A stretch of DNA of 9,252 nt from JBFJWR01 sp041623535 (GTDB taxonomy: Bacteria; Pseudomonadota; Gammaproteobacteria; Pseudomonadales; JBFGWM01). Each line of letters opens with the position of its first letter. The stretch's first letter is position 1. Shown here one piece after another: positions 1 to 6,516 of this stretch. A model generated the notes under the pieces. That model had not been told where the DNA came from, made no database searches, and saw only the letters and a program-made list of their open reading frames with translations. The stretch covers positions 1-9,252 of the forward strand of contig JBFJWR010000104.1 in assembly GCA_041623535.1 (NCBI GenBank), in the 5' to 3' direction. A program made the position numbers and the translations under genes.

Positions 1-1178
1 CGGGCCCGGTTAACCGTCAGCTTGTCTTCTTCTGACAGTTCATCCATGCCAAGAATCGCGATAATGTCTTTCAGCTCTTTGTATTTCTGCAAGACACCCT
101 TAACACCCTGGGCAACGTTGTAATGTTCTTCACCAACAACCAGCGGATCAAGCTGCCGGGAAGTTGAGTCGAGCGGGTCTACCGCTGGGTAAATACCAAG
201 TGATGCAATATCACGCGACAGTGTGACGGTTGAGTCAAGGTGCGCAAAGGTGGTTGCCGGGGACGGGTCGGTCAGGTCATCGGCGGGTACATACACGGCC
301 TGAATCGAGGTGATCGACCCGGTCTTGGTGGACGTGATGCGCTCCTGCAGGGCGCCCATTTCTTCAGCCAGTGTCGGCTGGTAACCCACGGCGGAGGGCA
401 TCCGTCCCAGCAGTGCGGATACTTCAGTACCAGCCAGGGTGTAACGGTAGATGTTATCGACGAACAACAGTACGTCGCGACCGTCATCCCGGAAGTTCTC
501 GGCGATACTCAGGCCGGTCAGGGCGACACGCAGGCGGTTGCCCGGCGGCTCATTCATCTGGCCGTACACCAGCGAAACCTTATCGAGAACGCTGGATTCC
601 TTCATTTCGTGGTAGAAGTCGTTCCCTTCCCGGGTCCGCTCACCCACCCCGGCAAACACCGAGAAGCCGCTGTGCTCGATCGCGATGTTGCGAATCAGTT
701 CCATCATGTTCACGGTCTTGCCGACGCCGGCACCACCAAACAGCCCGACTTTGCCGCCTTTGGCGAACGGACAGAGCAGGTCGATCACCTTGATGCCGGT
801 TTCCAGCAACTCTGCGGTAGCCGCCTGTTCCGCATAAGTCGGCGGTTTGCGGTGGATCGGAGAACGTAGTTTCTCGCCGATCGGGCCGGCTTCATCGATC
901 GGGTTGCCCAGCACATCCATGATGCGGCCCAGTGTTTCAGTGCCCACCGGAACGCTGATGGGTGCACCCGTGTTGCTGACTTCCAGCCCGCGACGCAGAC
1001 CTTCCGTTGAACCCATGGCAATGGCACGGACCACGCCGTCGCCCAGCTGCTGCTGTACCTCGAGTGTGGTCGAGCGATCTTCGACTTTCAGCGCGTCATA
1101 TATATTCGGCACCGAATCACGGGCGAATTCCACGTCGATAACGGCTCCGATGATCTGCACGATCTTTCCGCTGCTCAT
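1..1178 (-). CDS. atpD: AtpD, F1 ATP synthase subunit beta (catalytic), N-terminal part
   Basis: The first 392 codons of the catalytic beta subunit; the frame stays open to the left edge, and by comparison with E. coli (460 aa) about 67 residues of the C-terminal domain are missing. The start ATG at 1178 (MSSGKIVQIIGAVIDVEF) matches the family and has AGAGG (1187-1191) 8 nt upstream. Seen: Walker A GGAGVGKT (148-155), the catalytic glutamate E180 in GERTREGND (E. coli E181), Walker B DVLLFVDNIYRYT (235-247) with R245, the loop SALLGRMPSAVGYQPTL (254-270), and the DELSEED torque segment (379-385) at the very end. It makes or hydrolyses ATP in the F1 head. atpC (epsilon) would be expected beyond the left edge. 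Confidence 0.99.
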   Translation of the reverse strand, partial: MSSGKIVQIIGAVIDVEFARDSVPNIYDALKVEDRSTTLEVQQQLGDGVVRAIAMGSTEGLRRGLEVSNTGAPISVPVGTETLGRIMDVLGNPIDEAGPIGEKLRSPIHRKPPTYAEQAATAELLETGIKVIDLLCPFAKGGKVGLFGGAGVGKTVNMMELIRNIAIEHSGFSVFAGVGERTREGNDFYHEMKESSVLDKVSLVYGQMNEPPGNRLRVALTGLSIAENFRDDGRDVLLFVDNIYRYTLAGTEVSALLGRMPSAVGYQPTLAEEMGALQERITSTKTGSITSIQAVYVPADDLTDPSPATTFAHLDSTVTLSRDIASLGIYPAVDPLDSTSRQLDPLVVGEEHYNVAQGVKGVLQKYKELKDIIAILGMDELSEEDKLTVNRA

Positions 1179-1215
1179 GCCTTGTTCCTCTGAATACTCA
1201 AAACGATAAATACGA

Positions 1216-2079
1216 TTAACTGATAGCGGCCGCGCCGCCGACGATCTCGGAAATTTCCTGGGTAATGGCTGCCTGACGGGCCTTGTTGTAGATCAACTGG
1301 AGGTCCTCGATCAGGTCGCCTGCATTATCGGTGGCGCTCTTCATCGCGATCATGCGCGCCGCCTGCTCGCAGGCATTGTTCTCCACCACGGCCTGGTACA
1401 CCACGGACTCGACGTAGCGAACCATCAGGCCATCGATGATGGGCTGGGCTTCGGGTTCGTAGAGATAGTCCCAGTGGTGGGCAAGGTCGTCGTTGTCTTC
1501 GGGTACCAACGGCAACAACTGCTCAACCGTCGGTTCCTGGGTCATGGTGTTCACAAAGCGATTGGAAACCACGTACAGGCGCTGGATCTCACCGGACTCG
1601 AAGTGTTCCAGCATGACCTTGATACCACCCACCAGGTCATTCAGGGACGGCTCGTCACCCAACTGCGTCATCACCGCAGTCATGTTGCCGCCGGTTGAGC
1701 GAAAAAACGAAACACCCTTGCCACCAATGACCGACATTTCGTTGGCCACGCCAGCGTCCCGGTACTCTTTCATCTTGCGGATCAGCGCCTTGAACAGGTT
1801 GTTGTTCAGGCCGCCGCACAAGCCACGATCGGAGGACACCAGGATAAAACCGACCTTGGTAACCTCACCGGACTGCAGAAAGAGATGCTGGTACTCCGGA
1901 TTGGCATTGGCCAGATGGCCGATCACCTGCCGGATGCGATCTGCATAGGGGCGACCCGCGACCATGCGCTGTTGCGCACGCCGCATCTTGCTGGCCGCCA
2001 CCAGTTCCATGGCACTGGTGATCTTCTGCGTATTCTTGATCGAGGCAATTTTGCCGCGAACTTCTTTCGCTCCGGACAT
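1216..2079 (-). CDS. atpG: AtpG, F1 ATP synthase subunit gamma
   Basis: A 287-residue gamma subunit, exactly the E. coli length. It is the central rotating shaft: two long terminal helices form a coiled coil inside the alpha3-beta3 head, and the middle Rossmann-like domain meets epsilon and the c-ring. Seen: the N-terminal helix KEVRGKIASIKNTQKITSAM (5-24) with MVAASKM-like LVAASKMRR (26-34), SSDRGLCGGLNNNLF (82-96), YVVSNRFVNTM (169-179), the WDYLYEP block (203-209), and the C-terminal helix YNKARQAAITQEISEIVGGA (264-283). The ATG at 2079 has TAAGG (2087-2091) 7 nt upstream. The TAA stop lies 37 nt before atpD. Confidence 0.99.
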   Translation of the reverse strand: MSGAKEVRGKIASIKNTQKITSAMELVAASKMRRAQQRMVAGRPYADRIRQVIGHLANANPEYQHLFLQSGEVTKVGFILVSSDRGLCGGLNNNLFKALIRKMKEYRDAGVANEMSVIGGKGVSFFRSTGGNMTAVMTQLGDEPSLNDLVGGIKVMLEHFESGEIQRLYVVSNRFVNTMTQEPTVEQLLPLVPEDNDDLAHHWDYLYEPEAQPIIDGLMVRYVESVVYQAVVENNACEQAARMIAMKSATDNAGDLIEDLQLIYNKARQAAITQEISEIVGGAAAIS

Positions 2080-2118
2080 GAAAGGACCTTACTCGCAATC
2101 AGGTTGGGGTCGAACTAC

Positions 2119-3663
2119 TTACCAGGTCTGCTTGGCCTTGAAATCGGTCAACAGCTTGGTGAACTTCCCGGCAATCTCATCGTTGTAGTCACACGATGCG
2201 TTAATTTCGTCGAGCAGTGCCTTGTGTTCCGCGTTGGCGTACGAAAGCAAAGCTGTCTCAAAATCAACGACCTTGGTGACATCGATATCTTCCAGGAAAC
2301 CCTCATTGGCCGCGTACAGGCTGAGACCCATCTCGGCAACGCTCAGCGGTGAGTACTGCTTCTGTTTCATCAGCTCGGTCACCCGCTGGCCATGCTCCAG
2401 CTGCTTGCGGGTCGCCTCGTCCAGATCGGAAGCGAACTGCGCAAACGCAGCCAGTTCCCGGTACTGCGCGAGGGCAAGGCGGATACTGCCGCCGAGTTTC
2501 TTGATGATCTTGGTTTGCGCCGCGCCACCAACCCGCGATACCGACAGACCGGCATTGATAGCCGGACGGATACCCGAGTTGAACAGGTCGGTTTCCAGGA
2601 AAATCTGGCCGTCGGTAATGGAGATCACGTTGGTCGGTACGAAAGCCGAAACGTCACCGGCCTGCGTTTCAATGATCGGCAATGCCGTCAGCGAACCGGT
2701 CTTACCCTTGACCTCACCACCGGTGAATTTTTCAACATATTCCTGGTTGACCCGCGAGGCGCGTTCCAGCAAACGCGAGTGCAAATAGAAGACGTCACCC
2801 GGATAGGCTTCACGACCCGGCGGACGACGCAGCAACAGCGAAATCTGGCGATACGCCCAGGCCTGCTTGGTCAGGTCATCGTAAACAATCAGTGCGTCTT
2901 CACCACGATCACGGAAATACTCGCCCATGGTGCAGCCGGTGTACGGAGCCAGGAACTGTGTCGAAGCCGGATCGGCGGCAGCCGCCGCAACGATGATGGT
3001 GTGTTCCATCGCACCATGCTCTTCCAGTTTGCGCACGACGGCCGCAATGGAAGACTGCTTCTGACCGACCGCAACGTAGATGCATTTTACGCCGGTGCCT
3101 TTCTGGTTGATGATCGCATCGACCGCAACTGCTGTTTTACCGGTCTGGCGGTCACCGATGATCAGTTCGCGCTGACCGCGACCAATCGGCACCATGGCAT
3201 CAATCGACTTCAGCCCGGTCTGTACCGGCTGGTCAACGGATTTTCTCCAGATCACACCGGGAGCCACCTGCTCAACTGGCGCGGTTCCGGACGCATCAAT
3301 CGCGCCTTTACCATCAATCGGGTTACCCAGTGAATCGACCACGCGACCGAGCAGGGCAGGGCCAACCGGCACTTCCAGCACCCGGCCGGTACAGCGGGCT
3401 TTCTGGCCTTCGGCCAGACCCAGGTAATCACCCAGGACCACCGCACCGACGGAATCTTTTTCCAGGTTCAGTGCCAGGCCATAAACGCCACCGGAAAATT
3501 CGATCATTTCCCCGTACATGACATCGGCCAGGCCGTGAATGCGGACGATGCCGTCACTCAGACTGACGATGGTGCCCTCGGTCCGCGCCTCGGTACCAAT
3601 ATTCAGCTTTTCAATACGCTGGCGGATGATGTCACTGATCTCTGAGGGGTTCAGTTGCTGCAT
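2119..3663 (-). CDS. atpA: AtpA, F1 ATP synthase subunit alpha
   Basis: A 514-residue alpha subunit (E. coli 513), the non-catalytic nucleotide-binding partner of beta in the F1 hexamer. Seen: the N-terminal delta-binding helix SEISDIIRQRIEKLN (7-21), a beta-barrel with GTIVSLSDGIVRIHGL (30-45), Walker A GDRQTGKT (170-177), the glutamine-containing VAVGQKQSSIA region, the Walker B region ALIVYDDLTKQA, RRPPGREAYPGDVFYLHSRLLERA, and PAINAGLSVSRVGGAAQ with the arginine finger near residue 377 (E. coli R376). The C-terminal helical domain ends FKAKQTW (E. coli FKATQSW). All functional residues appear intact. The start at 3663 aligns with the family; its Shine-Dalgarno is weak. It is followed after 39 nt by atpG. 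Confidence 0.99.
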   Translation of the reverse strand: MQQLNPSEISDIIRQRIEKLNIGTEARTEGTIVSLSDGIVRIHGLADVMYGEMIEFSGGVYGLALNLEKDSVGAVVLGDYLGLAEGQKARCTGRVLEVPVGPALLGRVVDSLGNPIDGKGAIDASGTAPVEQVAPGVIWRKSVDQPVQTGLKSIDAMVPIGRGQRELIIGDRQTGKTAVAVDAIINQKGTGVKCIYVAVGQKQSSIAAVVRKLEEHGAMEHTIIVAAAAADPASTQFLAPYTGCTMGEYFRDRGEDALIVYDDLTKQAWAYRQISLLLRRPPGREAYPGDVFYLHSRLLERASRVNQEYVEKFTGGEVKGKTGSLTALPIIETQAGDVSAFVPTNVISITDGQIFLETDLFNSGIRPAINAGLSVSRVGGAAQTKIIKKLGGSIRLALAQYRELAAFAQFASDLDEATRKQLEHGQRVTELMKQKQYSPLSVAEMGLSLYAANEGFLEDIDVTKVVDFETALLSYANAEHKALLDEINASCDYNDEIAGKFTKLLTDFKAKQTW

Positions 3664-3684
3664 GTTCTGAGCCTATACAAACGA

Positions 3685-4221
3685 TTAACTGAGAATGGAG
3701 TCGGCAAGCCGGTCAAGGCGGCCGCGTAGCGAGCCATCTATAACCTTGTCGCCGGCATGTATCAGGATGCCGCCTATCAGTCCGGCATCCACTTCTTCTG
3801 CGATCTGCACTTTCCGGCTCAGGCGGCGCTCAAGGCGCTCGGTGAGCGTGGAAAGCTGTTCTGCAGACAAGGGAAATGCCGAAATGGCCCGCACCTGGAT
3901 AGCCTGTTCGTGTTCTGCGCGCTGGCGCTCGAAAAGTTCGTGAATTTCGGGCAACAGTTCCAGACGACCATTCCGTGACAACAGGCGAATAAAATTGGAC
4001 ATCGCCGCGTCATTCAGGTCGCCGGTCAGTTCCAGCAATACCTCGGCCCGACGGTCGGCAGTGGACGCCGGTTCACGGCATGCCAGGCGAACCGCTTCTT
4101 CATTGAGCAGCCCAGCCAGCAGAGCCAGTTTTCCGGACCAGGAATCCAGTCCATGGCCTGCCAGGGCGTACTCGAATGCGGCACGCGCATACGGGCGGGC
4201 AAGTGTAAGGGTTTCTGCCAT
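3685..4221 (-). CDS. atpH: AtpH, F1 ATP synthase subunit delta
   Basis: A 178-residue delta subunit (E. coli 177). It sits on top of the alpha3-beta3 head and joins it to the b dimer. Seen: the N-terminal helical domain that binds the alpha N-terminus, beginning LTLARPYARAAFEYAL (5-20; E. coli ITVARPYAKAAFDFAV); NFIRLLSRNGRLELLPEI (76-93); RLSRKVQI (133-140); and the C-terminal signature DAGLIGGILIHAGDKVIDGS (145-164) with RGRLDRLAD. The Shine-Dalgarno is poor and only 9 nt separate it from atpF, so reinitiation by ribosomes leaving atpF is likely. The TAA stop is followed 21 nt later by atpA. Confidence 0.97.
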   Translation of the reverse strand: MAETLTLARPYARAAFEYALAGHGLDSWSGKLALLAGLLNEEAVRLACREPASTADRRAEVLLELTGDLNDAAMSNFIRLLSRNGRLELLPEIHELFERQRAEHEQAIQVRAISAFPLSAEQLSTLTERLERRLSRKVQIAEEVDAGLIGGILIHAGDKVIDGSLRGRLDRLADSILS

Positions 4222-4230
4222 GTCCCGGGC

Positions 4231-4701
4231 CTAGAGTCCGGCCGCCAGTTTGTCCAGGTAGGCGCCGTGCGCTGCCTGGTCCACCGAATCGCCCAATACT
4301 TTTTCAGCGCCGGTTACCACCAGTTGCGCGACCTGCTTGCGCAGCGCCTCGCGAGCCTGGTTCATATCCTGCTCCAATTCGACCCGGGCAGCCGCCTTGA
4401 CCTTGTCGGCCTCTACAACGGCCTGGCTTTTCGACTCTTCAACAATCTGGCCAGCACGACGGTTGGCCTGTTCAAGAATCTCGGCCGCCTGCGCCTTGGC
4501 CTGGCGCAATTGCTCGGCCACTTTCTCCTGGGCCAGTTCCAGATCCCGTTCCGCACGGCGTGAGGCTTCGAGCCCGGCCGCAATCCGGTCCTGGCGTTCG
4601 CGCAGTGCCGCGGTAATGGGCGGCCAAACGTATTTCATGCAGAACATGACAAATACGATGAAGCCGATCGACTGGCCGATCATGGTCAGATTCAAGTTCA
4701 T
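4231..4701 (-). CDS. atpF: AtpF, F0 ATP synthase subunit b (peripheral stalk)
   Basis: A 156-residue protein, the same length as in E. coli. It has one N-terminal membrane helix followed by a long charged helix that dimerises and holds F1 still against F0. Seen: MNLNLTMIGQSIGFIVFVMF then CMKYVWPPI (21-29; E. coli CMKYVWPPL), a heptad-like Ala/Glu/Gln/Arg region (about 34-120), and EALRKQVAQLVVTGAEKVL (118-136), which contacts delta. An in-frame ATG exists at 4788, but it lies inside atpE and would add 29 residues unlike the family. The ATG at 4701 has a very good Shine-Dalgarno, GGGAGG (4708-4713), 6 nt upstream. The stop TAG is 9 nt before atpH, so delta translation is probably coupled to it. 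Confidence 0.97.
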   Translation of the reverse strand: MNLNLTMIGQSIGFIVFVMFCMKYVWPPITAALRERQDRIAAGLEASRRAERDLELAQEKVAEQLRQAKAQAAEILEQANRRAGQIVEESKSQAVVEADKVKAAARVELEQDMNQAREALRKQVAQLVVTGAEKVLGDSVDQAAHGAYLDKLAAGL

Positions 4702-4729
4702 GGCATGCCTCCCGTCTGGCCAGGCCCTG

Positions 4730-4984
4730 CTAGCCCAGCAATCCGACGAACGGATTGGCGAAGGTGAAGAACAGTGCGATACCAACACCGATCATGGGGA
4801 CCGCGTCGAGCAGGCCTGCCACGATAAACATCTTGGTCTGCAGCATGGGCACCATTTCCGGCTGGCGAGCGGCGCCTTCCAGAAACTTGCCGCCGAGCAG
4901 GCCAAATCCGATTGCCGTGCCAAATGCGCCGCCACCGATTAGCAGTCCCACGGCGATTGCCGTCAATCCAACTACAGTTTCCAT
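4730..4984 (-). CDS. atpE: AtpE, F0 ATP synthase subunit c (proteolipid)
   Basis: An 84-residue hairpin of two membrane helices; a ring of about ten or more copies is the rotor that carries ions through the membrane. Seen: a glycine-rich first helix (VGLLIGGGAFGTAIGFGLLG, 12-31), the polar loop LEGAARQPE (35-43) that contacts gamma and epsilon, and the second helix with the ion-binding carboxylate Asp60 in GLLDAVPM (57-64), equal to E. coli Asp61. An Asp rather than a Glu site, and no obvious Na+-ligand set, points to proton coupling. It is five residues longer than E. coli, at the C-terminus (NPFVGLLG). A strong A-rich ribosome binding site precedes it, and a 28 nt gap leads to atpF. Confidence 0.98.
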   Translation of the reverse strand: METVVGLTAIAVGLLIGGGAFGTAIGFGLLGGKFLEGAARQPEMVPMLQTKMFIVAGLLDAVPMIGVGIALFFTFANPFVGLLG

Positions 4985-5072
4985 TTTTGCTCCTGGTTAT
5001 TTCCGTCTTTCCGAGTAATTGGGCCAACATGACCCGAACCTAACGCCTGGTACCAGTTTCCTGGGACCTGAA
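4985..5072 (-). promoter_or_regulatory. atpB-atpE intergenic region: small palindromes and a strong atpE initiation region
   Basis: At 88 nt this is the longest gap inside the operon. Near the atpB end lies CTGGTACCAG (5047-5056), a perfect 10-nt palindrome. It overlaps CCAG-GAAA-CTGG (5053-5064 on the minus strand), which can fold as a 4-bp stem with a GNRA-type tetraloop. The two structures share an arm and exclude each other. Just before atpE the sequence becomes A-rich, and AGGAG (4990-4994) stands 5 nt from the ATG. In E. coli the atpE leader is a known translational enhancer that raises c-subunit output; a similar role is inferred here. Confidence 0.5.
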
Positions 5073-5888
5073 CTAGTGATCCTCGTGCGCCATGCTGATA
5101 TACACAATAGTCAGCATCATAAAGATGAAGGCCTGCAGTGTAATCACGAGGATATGAAAAATTGCCCATGGCACCTGGAGTACCCACTGTACCCAAAAGG
5201 GCAGCAGGGCAATCAGGATGAAAATCAGTTCGCCAGCATACATGTTGCCGAACAGTCGCAGTCCAAGAGAAATCGGCTTGGCAATCAGCGCCACGCCTTC
5301 GAGCAGCAGGTTGAAGGGTATCATCCACTTGCCAAAAGGCTGCAGGGTGAGTTCACCAACAAACCCGCCGACGCCCTTCACCTTGATGCTGTAATACAGG
5401 ATCAGGATAAATACCGAGATCGACATGCCCAGCGTGGCATTGGGATCCGTCGTCGGCACAACCTTCATAAAATGTATGCCGGTCAGGGAAAACAGGCCGG
5501 GGATCCAGTCCACCGGAATGAGATCCATGAAATTCATGAGGAAGATCCAGACGAAGATGGTCAGGGCCAGCGGGGCAACCAGGGCATTCCGCCCGTGGAA
5601 GGCATCCTTCACGCTGGTGTCGACAAATTCGATCATCACCTCGACAAGGTTCTGCAATTTTCCCGGCGTTTCCACCGAGGCGGTTCGTGCAGCACGATAA
5701 AACAGGTAGCAAAAAAGTGTGCCCAGGGCATAGGACCAGCCCAGGGTATCCAGATGCACCGCCCAGAAACCCATCTCGGCAGCTTCCTGTGCGGAATGCG
5801 CCAGGCCCCAGTGACCATCGGGATGCTGCCCGAAAGTGAGATTGGTCAGGTGGTGCTTAATGTACTCGCCACTACTCGCGCCTGCCAT
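5073..5888 (-). CDS. atpB: AtpB, F0 ATP synthase subunit a
   Basis: Subunit a is the membrane stator that forms the proton half-channels against the c-ring. At 271 residues it equals the E. coli length. Seen: YIKHHLTNL at the N-terminus (E. coli YIGHHLNNL), PLALTIFVWIFLMNFMDLIP (106-125), and the conserved block GLRLFGNMYAGELIFILIA (209-227). The block carries the essential Arg211 (E. coli R210) and Glu220 (E219). His245 and Gln252 of the last helix follow in WAIFHILVITLQAFIFM. All channel residues are in place. A longer reading from 6014 is possible, but it would run through the end of atpI; the ATG at 5888 matches the family start. Its Shine-Dalgarno GAGGAG (5901-5906) sits 12 nt upstream, a long spacing that may lower initiation. 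Confidence 0.98.
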   Translation of the reverse strand: MAGASSGEYIKHHLTNLTFGQHPDGHWGLAHSAQEAAEMGFWAVHLDTLGWSYALGTLFCYLFYRAARTASVETPGKLQNLVEVMIEFVDTSVKDAFHGRNALVAPLALTIFVWIFLMNFMDLIPVDWIPGLFSLTGIHFMKVVPTTDPNATLGMSISVFILILYYSIKVKGVGGFVGELTLQPFGKWMIPFNLLLEGVALIAKPISLGLRLFGNMYAGELIFILIALLPFWVQWVLQVPWAIFHILVITLQAFIFMMLTIVYISMAHEDH

Positions 5889-5908
5889 TTCTGTCGTGAT
5901 CTCCTCGT

Positions 5909-6358
5909 TCAAGAAACCTGGCCGCAGACTCTGTTTGTCTGCGGTCGGCGGGTCACAAGCCAGGGGCCCAGCCAATACGCGGATAACGCCGCGATATATG
6001 AGGCAAACACCCATTCAGGCGCCAGTGGCTGCAGAAACGCAAACACCAGCGCAAACATAATCACCGTCAACAGAAACTTGCAGGCCTCAGCCAGGTACAA
6101 GTCTCCGATCGCCAGTTGTGCAGCGCGCGCGCCGGTATGCCGGAACGCAATCGCCACGAATACCAGGTTCGGTAACAGCGCCACCAGCATGCCAGCCAGT
6201 GCCGACCGAAACTCCCAGTACCCTCCGAAATACAGGGCTGCCAGACTCATGGCCAGCCCCAGTAGCCCCTGCACTGCCACCAGGCGTCGTGCCGGGGGGC
6301 GGGGAATACTGCTACCGGTTGTCGGCGTAGCAGGTTCGGAATTCTTCCGGCTGAACAT
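5909..6358 (-). CDS. atpI: AtpI, ATP synthase protein I
   Basis: A 149-residue membrane protein at the head of the ATP synthase operon. AtpI is not a structural part of the finished enzyme; in several bacteria it helps c-ring assembly or stability. Four likely membrane segments are seen (about 25-46, 52-72, 88-110, 114-135). Between them lie the family blocks LLPNLVFVAIAFRH (61-74; E. coli FLPNVLFMIFAWRH) and AEACKFLLT (90-98; E. coli GEAFKVLAM). The first 24 residues form a polar Pro/Thr/Ser-rich extension that is longer than in E. coli. The ATG at 6358 is the first possible start because the codon just before it is an in-frame TAA. The Shine-Dalgarno is only GTGAG (6366-6370). A 20 nt gap separates the TGA stop from atpB. 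Sequence conservation in this family is low, so position in the operon adds much to the call. Confidence 0.9.
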   Translation of the reverse strand: MFSRKNSEPATPTTGSSIPRPPARRLVAVQGLLGLAMSLAALYFGGYWEFRSALAGMLVALLPNLVFVAIAFRHTGARAAQLAIGDLYLAEACKFLLTVIMFALVFAFLQPLAPEWVFASYIAALSAYWLGPWLVTRRPQTNRVCGQVS

Positions 6359-6380
6359 TTATGCGCTCACTTTCAGTCGG

Positions 6381-6404
6381 TTACCGGTGCCGGGCGAGCA
6401 ACAT
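6381..6404 (-). CDS. Possible 7-codon leader mini-ORF upstream of atpI
   Basis: An ATG at 6404 opens a short frame encoding MLLARHR and ending in TAA at 6381-6383. It is preceded by GGAGGAGGG (6406-6414; core GGAGG with 5 nt to the ATG), the best Shine-Dalgarno near the start of the operon. It is not in frame with atpI, and its stop lies 22 nt before the atpI ATG. Ribosomes could therefore end here and restart at atpI, whose own site is weak. It sits just after the predicted transcript start. No homologue is known to me. It may also be a fortuitous purine-rich stretch next to an ATG. Confidence 0.35.
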   Translation of the reverse strand: MLLARHR

Positions 6405-6426
6405 GCCCTCCTCCGGCGCGGCGCAA

Positions 6427-6455
6427 AGTATATGAGGATGGCCCTCTGCCTTCAA
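6427..6455 (-). promoter_or_regulatory. Probable sigma70 promoter of the atp operon
   Basis: On the minus strand the -35 hexamer TTGAAG (6450-6455, 4 of 6 consensus bases) is separated by exactly 17 bp from the -10 hexamer TATACT (6427-6432, 5 of 6). The predicted transcript start is near 6420, about 60 nt before the atpI ATG and about 16 nt before the leader mini-ORF ATG. The position just upstream of the first atp gene is where a main promoter is expected. This is a consensus match by eye and has no experimental support here. Confidence 0.6.
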
Positions 6456-6467
6456 TAAGAAAGGCAG
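6446..6467 (-). repeat. Inverted repeat overlapping the -35 box of the atp promoter
   Basis: On the minus strand, arms CTGCCTT and AAGGCAG (7 bp, perfect, plus one possible T-G pair) enclose a loop of 6 to 8 nt. No T-run follows the right arm in either direction, so this is not a standard intrinsic terminator. The right arm includes most of the TTGAAG -35 box (6450-6455). It may be an operator-like site, or a weak hairpin in read-through transcripts from parB. Confidence 0.5.
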
Positions 6468-6477
6468 CAAGTCCTTC

Positions 6478-6505
6478 AGTCTAGTCGGCTAAATCGACCC
6501 TTCAA
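6478..6505 (-). promoter_or_regulatory. Weaker upstream promoter candidate for the atp operon
   Basis: On the minus strand a TTGAAG box (6500-6505) is followed after 16 bp by TAGACT (6478-6483). Each hexamer matches the sigma70 consensus at 4 of 6 positions. The -35 hexamer is identical to that of the better candidate 50 bp downstream. The match is modest and could be chance. Confidence 0.3.
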
Positions 6506-6516
6506 GGCAATTTTGT

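Larger units (their letters stand above)
6359..6516 (-). other. parB-atpI intergenic region (atp operon control region)
   Basis: This 158 bp gap is the only long non-coding stretch in the window. Read on the minus strand it starts AT-rich after the parB stop. It then carries two promoter-like pairs, an inverted repeat, a GC-rich segment, a strong Shine-Dalgarno with a 7-codon mini-ORF, and finally the weak ribosome binding site of atpI. No hairpin followed by a U-run is visible, so transcription from the rsmG-parAB unit may read through into atp. Each element is listed separately. Confidence 0.8.

Noticed and set aside
240..869. A 209-codon open frame antisense to atpD.
   Set aside because: It is in codon register with atpD and starts with GTG inside a highly conserved coding region. 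It is a shadow frame.
2392..3333. A 313-codon open frame antisense to atpA.
   Set aside because: It is in exact codon register with atpA and explained by the same codon avoidance. The translated sequence has no family features, while atpA is strongly conserved.
4702..4788. A longer AtpF beginning at 4788.
   Set aside because: The added 29 residues are the atpE coding sequence read in another frame. The ATG at 4701 has a strong Shine-Dalgarno and gives the standard 156 residues.
5889..6014. A longer AtpB beginning at 6014.
   Set aside because: The extra 42 residues would overlap the end of atpI in another frame and have no family counterpart. The start at 5888 gives the usual 271 residues.
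5019..6458. A 479-codon open frame on the plus strand, antisense to atpB and atpI.
   Set aside because: It starts with TTG and has no recognisable domain. Across atpB it lies in exact codon register with the sense gene, so it stays open merely because atpB avoids TTA, CTA and TCA codons. It is a shadow of conserved genes.
6446..6467. The inverted repeat downstream of parB as an intrinsic terminator.
   Set aside because: The 7-bp stem is not followed by a T-run on either strand and overlaps a promoter element, so terminator function is not supported.
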